Positions 1 through 12,800 of a DNA stretch of 64,000 bases are shown in pieces. How positions within the stretch are numbered: the stretch's first letter is position 1; each line of letters starts with the position of its first letter. Below the pieces are notes generated by a model. It was given only the letters and a program-made list of their open reading frames with translations, searched no databases and was not told where the DNA came from. Source of the stretch: Nipponacmea schrenckii (taxonomy: Eukaryota; Mollusca; Gastropoda; Lottiidae); NCBI GenBank assembly GCA_030562195.1, contig CM060203.1:8446208-8510207 (forward strand). Reading direction: 5' to 3'. A program made the position numbers and the translations under genes.

Positions 1-404
1 TGATTCTATTTGAGTTATATTATATCCTTATTCATTTTTGTCAAGCATCTCACTTTCTGAAGTTTTATATATATAATGGTCTCTATCTTCAAAGTAGTGC
101 TATATGAAACAGGAAACAATCATACCAAGGCCTATTAACAATGTTTATAATTAATATACAACAACCTGTTACTGAAAACAATCATTATCTACAAATCATA
201 TTATGATTATGAATACAAGCTGATCATGTCAACTGGCACTCTTTGATGTGTAGTTGTGAGCAATGCTTTTGATTGAGCTGTCTGGTGTCTCAGGCTTCAA
301 AAATGTTGTTGGGATGGGATGTACAAATGTAAAATACCTTAGTATTTCAGTATATTTTTTCTGGCGACTTTCAAGAATCTGTATAAAGATCAGTTAAAAC
401 TTAC

Positions 405-3387
405 CTGCAATTAGGTGGAGGGTCCAGAGTAATATCAGCTAGTTCTTTCTGGATTCTGGAAGAGAAACAGCATTTAGTGAAGTAGCGTATTTAACTCTAG
501 TTATTTTTAAATGTTTCATCTATTACCAAGCTTGATCAATTCATATAAGAGTAATCTGATACCAAGTAGTCATGTTCAACATTTAGTTTTTTTTAAAGAA
601 CTATCATACACTATTATAACCAGCTAAATTCTATTTGATCAAACTAAATCTATTAAGCTCATTCTTATGAGTAGACATCATAACATTAAAACCAACATTA
701 CAACAACACTACTATCATTTTATTTGTAATAAATCACAGTTGGGATTTTACATTGTTATCCATATCAACTATCCATAGGCAGACTTGTGTCTAGGTTTCT
801 GCAAAAGCAGGAGAAAGGTGCCGACATTAAAAAAATATTTGTTATCGTTCCGTTTGCTTGTGAGACAATACACTGATGGTATCATCAGAGATATTAAATC
901 TATGAGTATACGGAGCTAGGCAAGATGTGAAGTTTCATATGTGATGGTATATGTGCTGTGTACATAAAAGATCCTTCAGCAATTCTAAGTTGATACAGGG
1001 TAGACATATATGACTTTCTTGACTAATTTCCCTCATTGCACACTAAATGGTGCTTCCTGTCTTATTAAGCCTTATCCAGTGTAGAACGAAAAAGGGATGA
1101 AACACTCCTTATTATTTTCATGACTTTTTCCTGAACCAAGAAGAATTATTCAGTGTATAAGTGATCAAGATAAATGTTTGCTTAGATCATTCATTAATCA
1201 ATAAAATCATTGATAGATAATAAACTCACATTTAAATTTAAACTAAATAGCAGTCAAACCTTTTTTAATTTTTAAATACAGAAAAAAAAACTAAATTCTC
1301 TGTTTGTTCTCACAAACTTTGTAGATGTGTACATTTCATCTATTTAAGACATTGTAGCATCAATTTGCATCACAGACAATAGATTGAAACATCTGCCTCT
1401 GATAGCTAGCTGAGATGTAAAGAGTTGGTGTAAAGATAGAAAAACTAGGCCCTATTTGGAAGGGGTATATTTACCTCAGACCTGTTAATACTGGTATATA
1501 TTAAGAAATATCGATATTTGTGTAGTTAGACTGAACTAACTGATTTCTCACAAGCCAACAGAGACTGCGTAGCTGAAAGGTTAGGTTTGTGGTCTACACA
1601 CAGACAACTGCAACTAAGCATTTCTATCCCTTAGATATTTGAAGCAAAAATCACAAATATCTTTACAATAACTTTAAGAGTAGCTGTTTCGTTATTATTG
1701 TTTTGGTCGAAATCTATTGTAATTAAACAAGATTTTAAAGAAAAGGTCACATACAAGCTATGTATAGAAGACATCACTTGACGCTCCTGCAAATCAGAAT
1801 CTCTTGTAAAAGCAAGAATCGGCAGTCCCAAAGGTTACGATTCGTTGTTGATATTTAGAAAAGGGTTTTGCACAACATGCTATGATGGATTGTAATGAAC
1901 AACTGTCAACAGTACACAAATTAGAAATAAATCTTACAATGCAGACCGACATAAAAAAATAATAATGAAACAAAATTGTAATCTAATAAGATTGCCATCA
2001 AGTCTCATCACAACCACAATTTTGTGCAAAAAATATGGAATATATAGTCTCATTAGTTATATCTATTTTCTATTCCAATACACAATAGTCAAAATTCCAG
2101 CCACTAAAAAGAACTTGTTGGAATAAAAAACTTTCATACATTTTCTTTACAATTTGAGTGGAGATTCCTGAGTGATAGATATACTTGTACTAGCACAGCT
2201 TATTGTTAATTTACAATAGTACCTTTTTAAACTGAGATGTCAACCCAAATACACTCTACTTCATACAAATATAACTATACAACAAATCAATATTTCAAAA
2301 CTTTAAAAATTTTCTCCATAATGTGAGCCAATGTCATGATCAACAAGACAATATAAACTAAACTACATAGTAATACTTGTAAAGCAGGTTGTTACAGGTC
2401 TCTTTTATCTATCAAATTCTACAGAGTAAAATATATTTCTGTAATTCTAAGTCTTAAATTTTAGACACTTATATAATTTAAATCTTTGATATATCATCTG
2501 AAGTTGGTCACAATCACAATTTCAAATAGTACTTGAAGACAATAACCTAATCTTTTAACCGGATAATTTATTAGAGCATCAAAATTGAACAGAAGCCAGA
2601 AAAAAAGATCTAGTCAAATGACTTAATCTAAAAACATCTCAAAGTTATGACAACTCATAGTCACAAAGTTAAAATGAACAAAATAACATTGTCAAATTTC
2701 CACTGTATACTAAGTGTTATCTCTTTAACCTATAAAGTGCATATCATACAAATAACTTAAAAGATAAGTCAACTGAGAATGACAAAATAAAACAAGAGAA
2801 TTTTTAAAATGTAGAAGATGTGTGTATTTAACTCTGATAAAAACAATTTATAAGTTGTTGGTATTAAGTAGGGTATGTAGCCAGGTTTTTACCATATTTT
2901 CTACAATAGTCAATATGGCTGGCTGTTAGTCTTAATATTACCCCCAGCAGAGTTTATGTGTCAGAGGTCAATTACCACCTTCAAACTTCACCGATTTCAA
3001 AATTGAGCACATTGTTGAAAAGCTTGGATCGAGATCTTTCCAAATATACCAACAATTTTTCATTTTTTTCCTTAGATATGAAGAACTAAGAGTTATAAGC
3101 TTATATGCAAATTAGGTAGACTAGAGTAGAGTGTATATGGTGTGTAGTAGACTATATGAGTGTATAGGCTTGGTATATAAAACAATCTAACTATCTACTA
3201 CAATCAAATACATTGTATTCATTTCTTACCTTTTTAAACTTGTAGACATGGCTTTAGTTGTTTTAATAGATGGCGATTTTAAAGGGACTGGCGAATTGGA
3301 ATTTGAACCACGACTGTTGGATGACCCTTCATCAGTTCTTACTCGCCTGCCTTTTCCTCTTGCATTGCCATTCTCTGCAGCCGACAT
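405..3387 (-). CDS. UBE2E: Ubiquitin-conjugating enzyme E2 E (UBE2E1/2/3 family), first two coding exons, partial
   Basis: Class III ubiquitin-conjugating E2: it takes ubiquitin from E1 on an active-site cysteine and passes it to E3-bound substrates, in nucleus and cytosol. Coding exon 1 is 3230-3387 (52 codons plus 2 nt): a Ser/Lys/Arg-rich N-terminal extension starting MSAAENGNARGKGRR and ending TTKAMSTSLK. Exon 2 is 405-455; the spliced R codon continues IQKELADITLDPPPNC, the opening of the UBC fold and nearly identical to vertebrate UBE2E. Donor sites are gtaag and gtaagt, the acceptor is cttccag, and the phases agree. The catalytic core, including the active-site cysteine, must lie left of the window. 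The start is the first ATG of the reading frame and fits the family's roughly 50-residue extension. A 5' noncoding exon ending at 3802 (donor gtaatt) with an acceptor near 3446 is possible but weak. Gene identity is near certain; which vertebrate paralogue it matches cannot be decided. Confidence 0.92.
456..3229 (-). other. UBE2E intron between coding exons 1 and 2
   Basis: About 2.8 kb of AT-rich intronic DNA. I see no further exon, RNA gene or clear repeat array in it. The short open frame on the minus strand near 1631-1831 has no recognisable domain and no splice context. Confidence 0.75.
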
Positions 3388-5100
3388 TCTAAATCCAGAT
3401 AATTTGTCGGCAACTTGAAAAGGTAATTCCCTGAATCACCGTTATCTAAACAAAAACAATCAAATCACATTAAAATATAATCACAACGAGTATCAGTCAG
3501 CCAGTGTGGAAAGGTTACTTGAAGCTCGGCTTCAAAATTCACCATTCAAATCACGTATCAGCAGTTATTTTAATTCAAAAATATTATTAGATAGAACTAA
3601 TTATCTAATTCAAACCTAGCTTAATTACACCCACTAATTATTTAACCATTACATCGCAATATACAATAAATCAAGCGTTGTTTAAACTGTGTATTAAATA
3701 AGAATTAAAATAGGAGTCAGTTTGTTTGACTCTCAGTAACTCACGATCTTTTCTAACAAAGGAAAAATGATAGTCGATGTCGTTTTCCGGCTCAGAATTA
3801 CCTCGATGGATCCGAGTTTGGATTGATAAGGTAGGCTGGAGAAAGCTTAATTAATTACCTGCTTAATGAATCTATTAATCAGAATGAAATGATGATATTT
3901 ACAATAAAGTCAACTCAATAATTTTCCTTTCCAACTGTAAATTCTAGTAAACAGAAGAAGGCTATTCTCTTCTCCTCCCCTAAATAATATGGAAAAACTC
4001 CTTACAATTACATTGTCAGATTAATTCATTTGTTCCATTTTACTACCAAATATTGAACGTCTATAAAAGTTTTTATCTTAAATATTTTAATTGTGTTAAA
4101 ATATTCACAAGAACATGAGCAAAAAGATAAAACTATCGAGTTTGAAATTAAGAGATATTATACGAGGAGTGTAATGGAAGAGCCACGATAAATGTGTATT
4201 GAAACATTGTAAAATGATTAATGATGGAAAAAGTGGGATCGGGCTCAAATAAATATGTCTAAATTTTTGTTAAATCATATAAAGCAGTTAATCAAGTGGA
4301 ACATTAAAAGCATTAAAGCATCAAAATACTCAACACATTGGGAAAATAATGATGAAAATTAAATCAACGATTTGTCCCTTTAAAACTCTGATTTCAGTCA
4401 GGTAAGTATCAAATATTTTACAATCTGTTTTGAATCATTTGTACCAGTTGTTTGATTTAAATTCGCTGAATTCCTTTCACAGTTTTTATACATAATAATT
4501 GTAACTTTCTTATCAGATATACTTGTACTTTCAATGAGTGTGAGAAATATTTGTATTTGGAAATACATGTACACGATTTGGGTTTTGGTTCGTAGGGCGG
4601 TCTTTTATGAGCCTCTTCACATCTAATTACATGTATGTGAATAAAGATTCTAAGATTTTTTTTTTAAAGTCAAATCGTGTTTTATTTCAGGAAAGGAGTC
4701 CCTGAAAGGCTTACAAAATGTTAATTTAGTTATATAATATATATGAATATTATAATAGGACAGGACAAAGTTTTTATATCAGTATTTTTCACCTTATAGT
4801 TGCACCTCAGAATACTGTCTCTGAGCTGACGCGTTTTTAATAATTGATTATGCTTGATTTCGTCTGGTTCATCTGGTCTGATATCGTCAATATCCAGAAT
4901 CAATAACGATCAATGATATATATTTTTTCAACTTTCAATTCTCGAATATAACAAGTACTCACATTACACAGATTCGTCACGTGTTTATGTGCTTCCACTC
5001 ATAAATATACCTAGAGATCAATCTATATACGTAGGCACAGCTTAGAGTCAATAATGGACAAAACAAATAATTTCCAAAAACTTTCATTGCCATCGAAAAC
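3388..5100. other. UBE2E upstream region, no confident gene
   Basis: Contains the 5' leader of UBE2E and probably its promoter. The minus strand shows a possible leader acceptor (tttgtttag) near 3446-3454 and a possible donor (gtaatt, 3796-3801), so a noncoding first exon around 3802-3850 is conceivable. Nothing else is recognisable. Confidence 0.4.
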
Positions 5101-5107
5101 AACCTTT

Positions 5108-5790
5108 AATCTTCAAGTAAGATATTACAACAGCTGTGACAATAATAACGTACATTCTCCAAGTAGGATATTACAGCTGAGGTGACAATAACGTAAATAG
5201 TCTTTAAATAGGATATTAAAGCTGCTGTGACAATAACGTATAGTCTTCGAATAGAATATTACAGCTGCGGTGACTACCACGTATAATCTTCAAAGTAGGA
5301 TGTTAGAACAGCTGTGTAAATAACGTATAGTCCTCAAGAAGGTTATTACTGCTGCGGTGACAATAACGTATAGTCTTCAAGTAAGATAATTACAGCTGCT
5401 GTGACAATAATGTATAGTCCTCAAGAAGGATATAACAGCTGCGGTGACAATAACGTATAGTCCTCAAGTAGGATATTACAGATGCTGTGACAATAACGTT
5501 AGTCCTCAAGTAGGCTATTACAGCCGCTATGACAATAACGTAAATAGTCTTCAAGTAGGATATTACAGATGCTGTGACAATAACGTTAGTCCTCAAGTAG
5601 GATATTACAGCCGCTATGACAATAACGTAAATAGTCTTCAAGTAGGATATTACAGATGCAGTGACAATAACGCATAGTCTTCAAGTAGGCTATTACAGAT
5701 GCTGTGACAATAACGTATAATCTTTAAGTCGTACATTATAGCACTTTTGACAAAAAGGTATCGTCTTCAAATAGGATATACAGCAGTTTA
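5108..5790. repeat. 45-bp minisatellite, about 14-15 copies
   Basis: Tandem units of about 45 bp built on 'cttcaagtaggatattaca' followed by 'gctgctgtgacaataacgta'. Start-to-start spacings of 46 and 45 bp were counted for the first units (caagta at 5114, 5160, 5205). Units diverge at both edges and are most alike at 5440-5680, where a two-unit pattern (gatgctgtgac / ccgctatgac) repeats. Open frames on both strands inside the array are products of the periodicity, not genes. Confidence 0.9.
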
Positions 5791-8349
5791 GGCAAAACGG
5801 TAGGTTTTAATTAAGGCTTGACGCAAAGCTTTTAATTACGATCTACAGTAACTTTACTTGGCTACTTCCTATTGTCTAAGAGAATAAATTTTATGGACCA
5901 TAACTTACAGTTCTTTACAGCAGGTTTATTTATAAATTATGATAAATTATATTATTTCACTAGGTAATTACGAGTTTTTTTTACAACACCATGGAAAACA
6001 TTAGTAACATTGGAGAATAATGTAATGATACATGTCCACTGCCCATTTCTGTGCCCGTTATAACTATCTAACATAACATTTTTGTCCGCAGTACATAAGT
6101 ATCTACTGTTAACATTTGAGTCTACAGTACCCTTCTAAATAGTCGTCTTCATTACTTCATTATGGTGTAGAAAAGTAGGACGTAAAACTTTAACTATCTA
6201 ATGGTAACGTTATGGTAACTCAAAGCCAATGCACGTCCGTTTGTTATATGACACAAGGACATTCATGTGTACCTTTAAATAAATTGTCACTAACTCTATC
6301 ATTATCTTGATAAAATATAAATAGTCCAGATCAAGATAAGACTCTAGATAAAAGATCATCAGCGGTTTGACAATAAAATAAATTAATGAAGGAACTCTGC
6401 GTTCTGCATGGAAGAGTAGAGAACCTATAGTTCTTGAGTGTTACAAGTGCTGCTCAAATACTTAATATGGCAAATGTCCGCTCTAATATTTGATTAAACT
6501 TCAGGATGAAATTATTATTAAATTCAGAATACATATTATTGATAACGACAGAAAATACCGTGACCCATCGACCCTACTTCATTGTTTGATAGGCATAAGC
6601 AGCATATGTTATTTAATTTCAATATGCATTGCTTTCATAATCCATTACAGTATCAATCTAAATCTACTGAAAATTATACGCTCTAAAACAGACCAAGACA
6701 CCCGTATTTTGTCAGCATATTCAAATCATTCAGGAATAAGCCGATATAATCATGACAAGGGTCATTCTGTCATAAAAGAGTACTAAGATCACTTCCTAAA
6801 AGGCCAATCTTTCTTAGCAGCCAAACCCCCCCCCCCCCAAAAAAAACCAAGAATATATCCACAATAAACCTCCTTTGAAATCAAATTATTTTGTGGTTCA
6901 TATTGTTTCGTGTGTAAGTATCATTAGTTTTTTTGTGAGGTTTATACAATGTATTTATTTTGTATGAGATAACGGTTTTAACACCGATATTAAATATCAG
7001 TCATTCTTCCCCTACTCGTCTTATATTTCACTGTAGATAAAATATTAGGAAAGACAGACACGATAAACTCTATGTAAGATTTACGAACTTAATTCAGTCG
7101 TACGTTATTACAGAGCAAAAGTTGTTTGAAAACTATTTAACGGTTTTGGAGTTATTGCCTTTGGCGTTGAAAAAAAACAAGCAAAATTTGACTTGGAGAA
7201 ACAATAGAGGCTACAGGTTTTTATCAGATTTTAATAAAACTTTGTATGCAAGTATATAGCAATTAGATCTTAGTCATTTGAATAGTACTAATAGACATAC
7301 ATGTACTAGGATAAAAGGTTTTGGGGTTATAAGTTATAACCCTTGACTTTGAAAGTTTGGCTTGTAGACGCATTAGAAGTTGAGAATTTGAAATGATCTT
7401 GATGAAAATTCAAATTTATTAAAAAGATCTTGAATATGAGAATATTTAAGTCATTAAAGAAGACAGTTGTCAATGGGCGTATGTAACCTTGCCTGGCAAC
7501 TGTGTCTATTAAATGAAACTAGTCTCTTATGTTTGATTTTATTCAGCGGAGAGTGAAGATGAATTGGAATCTTGAACAATCTATAAATTTGAAGTAGGCA
7601 TACTTACACTGGTACTAAATTTCCTTTTGCTCAATCGTGCAATCAATATTTGGATGTTTTCCATCTTGTGTTTTGTTCCTTATACATGAATTGTAGCATA
7701 CATGTATATGGAATTTGACTTGTGTCGTCTTAACATTTTTTTCAAAGTTGATCAATCAGGCTATTTGTTTTGACGACTCTATCTCTTGGAATCGACATTG
7801 AAGGAAGTAAGAAACCTGTATGTCAGACCCGTCTGTGTCATATTACTATCACATAAAATATGAATACGCACGCCTTGGGCTCAAATTTTCATTTGCATGA
7901 TCTAAGGGACGCAAATGCATTTCAATTTCTACTTCATAAAGTTATCTCCCATTAGTCACTAAAACAAGACAACAATCCTCCAAGGATAACCCACCACGAT
8001 TGGTGTCAGATAACTAGATGTTTTGATCTTGATGATATTTCATTTATTAGACGCCAATTTTATTCTCTTATCTTCCAGAATTCAATCCAAAGAACTGACA
8101 GTCGCGTACAATACTACCTACTTAGTTCATATATTCTGCATGTGTAGTTCCCGATCCTCAAATATTTTGAAGTTTTTGTCATGATTTAATAATAACAATG
8201 ATTTGTTGTTGCTTTTAACCCAAAGTACTCTGAAGAAATTCTTCCCATAACACTGCACTCGATGGGCTGTGTGTCAGAAGGCACCCTGTATAGTCGCTAG
8301 CTAACGGAGCTTATAAAAGGAAGTTGTGACCACGGTACGTTGTAAAATA
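5791..8349. other. Intergenic DNA between UBE2E and the POU6F 3' side, no gene seen
   Basis: AT-rich. It contains a C-run followed by an A-run near 6826-6846 and, at 7471-7499, a 29-bp segment (caatgggcgtatgtaacctt...) found again inverted at 62616-62644, so the surroundings (roughly 7100-7500) are probably a dispersed repeat. A 98-codon plus-strand frame at 6490-6786 lacks any recognisable domain. Confidence 0.6.
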
Positions 8350-9085
8350 CCTTTTACACTACAAAATTTATCCACTCTCAGAAAAGTTCTCAAACCGGAC
8401 TCGATAGACTGTTAAAGTGTTAACGCGAAGCGTATTGACCGACCTTCAACTTTTCCCGTGGAATTTAAATTTTATAATTATCAGGAGTCATTTTTGTTTT
8501 CATGCGGGTTACATAACCGTCTATATTTATCTCCTTCATGAAGAGTTCAATAAGAATGCGTCCGAGAGCAGTCAACTGTTCACATGATTATTATGGAACC
8601 GCCTCGGCACGCTCGTTTTATTGTTGATGTAAATTTACCCCGTTAACACCAACAAAATAACAAGCGTGCCGAGAACGTTCCAAAATAATAATGTAAAAAT
8701 GGTTAACTGCTCTCAGACGCGTTATATTTATATTGGAACTCTTCATGAAAGAGGTCAATATAGACGGACAAAAATGGCTCCTGATCAGACGTCAATGCTC
8801 CAGAACAACACATTGCTCCTGAGGATCAAATTCCGCGGGAAAAGGTCAAGGTCGGTAAATGCGCACGTAATCCGTTCTGTACTAATCTCCAAAGCAGGAG
8901 AGTTACTAATTCGTACGTAAGGGAGATAACCACGCATTGAAGTATGACACTTACTAGAACAATTTATTGAGTCTGATCTGAGAATCGTTCAGAATTTATA
9001 CCGTTCTGAATACGCTCGGCCGTTTACATTACACAAAATTCATCCGTACCGCCCTGAGAACGGATACATTTTGTAGTGTAAACGG
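8350..9085. mobile_element. Foldback (long inverted-repeat) MITE-like element, about 736 bp
   Basis: The two halves are imperfect reverse complements around a centre near 8635-8642. Outer ends: 'ttttacactacaaaattta' at about 8352-8370 against 'tacattttgtagtgtaaacg' at about 9065-9084. Inner arms pair around 'gcgtgccgag' with 'ctcggcacgc', 'agcagttaac'-type with 'gttaactgct', and 'ctcttcatga' on both sides. No transposase frame is present; the 84-codon frame at 8666-8920 is one arm read through. The right end carries its own nested hairpin (9020-9085, ccgtttacattacac... / ...gtagtgtaaacgg). I could not fix a target-site duplication, so superfamily is unassigned and edges are approximate. Confidence 0.75.
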
Positions 9086-9823
9086 AGTTTAAGTTTCACT
9101 GTATCCAATGGGATGTGATACTGAGGTTGTTTGTAGCCAATCTGATGTGTTTGAGAGGTCTGTAACCAATGGGATGTGATACTGAGGTTGTCTGTAGCCA
9201 ATGGGAACTGCTGCCGAGGTTGTCTGCAGCCAATGGGAAGTGCTGCCGAGGTTGTCTGCAGCCAATGGGAAGTGATGCCGAGGTTGTCAGTGGCAAATGG
9301 GATGTGGTACTGATGTTGTCTGTAGCCAGTAGGGTGTATTATTAAGGTTGTCTGTAGCCAATGGGTGTTTATCTAAGGTCCTTTGAGGTCTTTTCGTCTG
9401 AGTACGCTCGTCCGTTTACATACACAAAATTAATCCGTACCGCCCTGAGAACGGATGCATTTTGTAGTGTAAACGGAGTTGAAGTTTCACTGTATCCAAT
9501 GAGATGTGATACTGAGGTTGTTTGTAGCTAATGGGATGTGATGCCGAGGTTGTTTGTAGCCAATTTGATGTGATTGTGAGGTTGTCTGTAGCCAATGGGA
9601 TGCGATACCGAGGTTGCCTGTAGCCAATGGGAAGTGCTGCCGAGGTTGTCTGTAGCCAATGGGAAGTGCTGCCGAGGTTGTCTACAGCCATTGGGAAGTG
9701 ATGCCGAGCTTATCAGTGGCAAATGGGATGTGGTACTGATGTTGTCTGTAGCCAGTAGGATGTAGTATTAAGGTTGTCTGTGGCCAATGGGTGTTTGACT
9801 AAGGTCCTTGGAGGTCTTTTCAG
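9011..9823. repeat. Tandem segmental duplication (about 392 bp offset) carrying a 32-bp minisatellite
   Basis: The block starting 'tacgctcg' at 9011 reappears at 9403. Each copy has three parts in the same order: a 65-bp hairpin (ccgtttaca...gtgtaaacgg), an array of about 8-10 units of roughly 32 bp (ctgtagccaatgggaagtgc-type, with 'gaggttgt'), and a tail ('taaggtcctttgaggtcttt' or a close variant). Copy 2 is slightly longer, mostly in the array. Minus-strand open frames through the array (9096-9296, 9416-9691, 9528-9722) are repeat-derived. Nearly every unit carries CCAAT on the plus strand. Confidence 0.85.
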
Positions 9824-12800
9824 CGTTAAATACGTTTAAGTTTTCACTGAGTTTTATCACCCTATTCAGTCCAAAAATTACAAAAGGGAGAAGGTGTAAT
9901 GTTTCAACTTCTTTAATATATTAGATACTCTTCTTTACCCTGTTTGGCCTATCAGTTATTTCTTCAGATAACGTCACAGGTAAGTGTGCTTTGGGTATAG
10001 GGAAATTAGATTGCAGAGAGGTATTGTCCATCCACCTGAACAGAAATATCAGACCTGGAAGAGATTGCTTTTAGATTGCTACCACAGCTGAGGGATACAA
10101 ATTTATGTGTATGACTTTTTATTCCAACATTTTAAACTTTTAAATAAAATTTTAAATATTGCACAGTAATAGACTTGACAATAAAACTACCAGCATATTT
10201 GAAATAAATCAGATCAGATAGTAGCTTTTACATTGGCCCCATTGAAATATCTGTTATAATGCTATTTGTGATAACTTGGGTAACTAATTGGTATAAATGA
10301 TGACAAAAGGCTATCACTTAGCAGTCAATGTTTAACAATACATTATCAGCATTGTAAATGTTATAGCAATCCACAGGAGTGTAAGCAATAGTGGGATGCT
10401 TTTACATAATTAATAACCTTTTAGAGGTTTCACAATTATAAAGAATTAACCTGTAAATTAACAAAATTTCATAATTCTTGTCATTTTAACTTATGAAAGG
10501 CTGATAACAAGCTTGATCTACTGTAAAAGTAACAAATGAATCAGTATCAAGCTTGACAGTTAAACTATAGACATGGTGAATATATCAACCAATGTCAATT
10601 TAAAAAATCCAGCATAAACAAGTAATTTAGTTACTAATACATGTAATTACCAAGTTAATATCTTATTTTTGAATACCACAATTTATTTCTTTTCTTAAAT
10701 TAAGAGCTATAGCATTATTCTAGCACAAAAGTTTGGTAAAGGTGAATGATATCAGAGAAAAGCAAGACTTCAATAAACTATAAAATATTTAGATTAAGTA
10801 CTTGGCCATTCGTTAAAATTTTTTCAGACCAATTATCTTTATCACATTTCATAATATTTGTATAAATAAACTTATGAATGACACTTAATAAGCATAAAGT
10901 TTTTCCATCTTCACATCCATGTTTTTAAGAGTAATCAATTGATTGAAATAAATATTTCAATTATTTGAAGTACTTTTCTGTTGCATGACTGTATCTCATT
11001 TCAATTAATTTGATGTTGAAGACATTCTTAAGAAACCTAAGTTCAACTGTCATACATATAACATATTGTAGTAAATGAAGTAATATATATTCAATAAAAA
11101 CTTTGTACCAAAATATCCTATACTTAACAGACAAATTATTCTTAAATACATCTGAGCAAGAAAAAACAAAACCAGATTGATTTGAAACTGTTCATGTCAA
11201 GAATTGAATTTAGTTTAAAATTCATATAAGTTAATAATAAATCAGACCAGATTTTTTTCATATTTGGAAAGAATTCCATTTAAGAGGTACATCGAAGCAA
11301 ATGGGTAATGAGTTTAAAAACATTTAGTGATGTGAATGATATAATGCTGTTTGGGATGGGACTGAGATGCAAAACGGGCAGAAGATGAAGGAGGTGAGAG
11401 CATCATGTGATGTGGTGTTTTGATGGGTAGACAGTTATGGGTATGGGTAGGAGGATTTTAAGGTAAGAAGCATGTGAAATTTCATGGCAGCATTTTTTAA
11501 ATTGAAAAAAGTCATAAACTCATATTTTGTTTTATCATTTGAACTATTTGTGTGTTAAATGTTTTCAAGCATATTTTAATTTTTCACTATTATGGGTTAA
11601 TACCTAAACAATGTTTCTTGTTTCTTTATCATGATTTTAGTTTTAAATCCCTACGTACAATTTTCAAAACAATTACTCAATGAAATGGAGTTTTACATCC
11701 AAAATGTCAACAAGATATCAATACACAATGAAGTGAATGAAAATTAGTCACACATAAAATGGTGAATGAAGACCACAAAATAAGAAAGAATAAACCTATT
11801 AAACGCAGCATATTGCAGAGATATCATATTAGGGCTTATCTGATTCAAACAAAAATAATGCAGTAAGAGAATTAAGGTTGGAATAGATGATATTATGTTG
11901 TCTAGAGTAGGCATGAGCTAATTTTGTTCAGACACATACCTATTTCACTTCTACTAATTGCCATGTATATATTTAATCACACAGTATTGTTTTCAGAAAT
12001 TGTTTTCAGGAGTTTCCTAGATTCTTATAGACAACAAGGGGTGAAGTTTATTGCACAGCCTTAAATTTATCTTTAACATTGCGTTTGAAAACTCATAATA
12101 GCATCTAACCTGTTAGTATTATATAAAGGTTTAATTCTAATCCTATTTTGTGGCCTTACAATGATTAGATATAGAAATATGAATGAAAGTATGAAATACA
12201 ATATATTGTAAAATGTATTAATAATGAGAAACCCTGTTTACATATCGTATGACCACGTAAAATTATCATCATTATAATGTCTAAATTAAATAGCACTATA
12301 AAATTAAAAAATACCGAAATATATACAAACATAACATTTAGATTCAGACACATTATTTCACTAAGATACACCTGCTCTTGCTAATACTATCATACATATT
12401 TTCCAAAAGCTTAATTCATATTCTTTTCTTATAGCTGAGCTTTTTTAAGAATTTCAAATGATGAAACCATCAAAAAAACCCTGATATAACGTAACACACT
12501 TTCTGATTTAACAACATCTGAGGCTGGTATTGTTATTGTTACTCCAAATTTCACTTAAAAACGGTGGAAACAAGTTAAATCTGCTATCGATACAGAATAA
12601 GGCAAGTATTTACCTTTAAGATTGTCTAGACTGTGACACATTAACAATAACACTAACAAAAACACTTTGAATAAATAACACAATAATAAGGTACACAAAC
12701 AAATCAACAACACAATCATGTGATTCGAGACACATAGGAAACCATTATTTCTTAAGTTTTACATATCTTTTCAGTTCATTTCTTGGACACAATTATTCTG

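Noticed and set aside
5390..5677. Open frames on both strands across the 45-bp array
   Set aside because: They follow the repeat period (divisible by three) and encode only the repeated unit; no start context or domain.
6490..6786. 98-codon plus-strand frame
   Set aside because: AT-rich chance composition, no domain, no splice or transcript signal.
8666..8920. 84-codon plus-strand frame
   Set aside because: It is one arm of the foldback element read through.
9096..9722. Minus-strand frames with repeated 'GYRQPR'-like peptides
   Set aside because: Derived from the 32-bp minisatellite.
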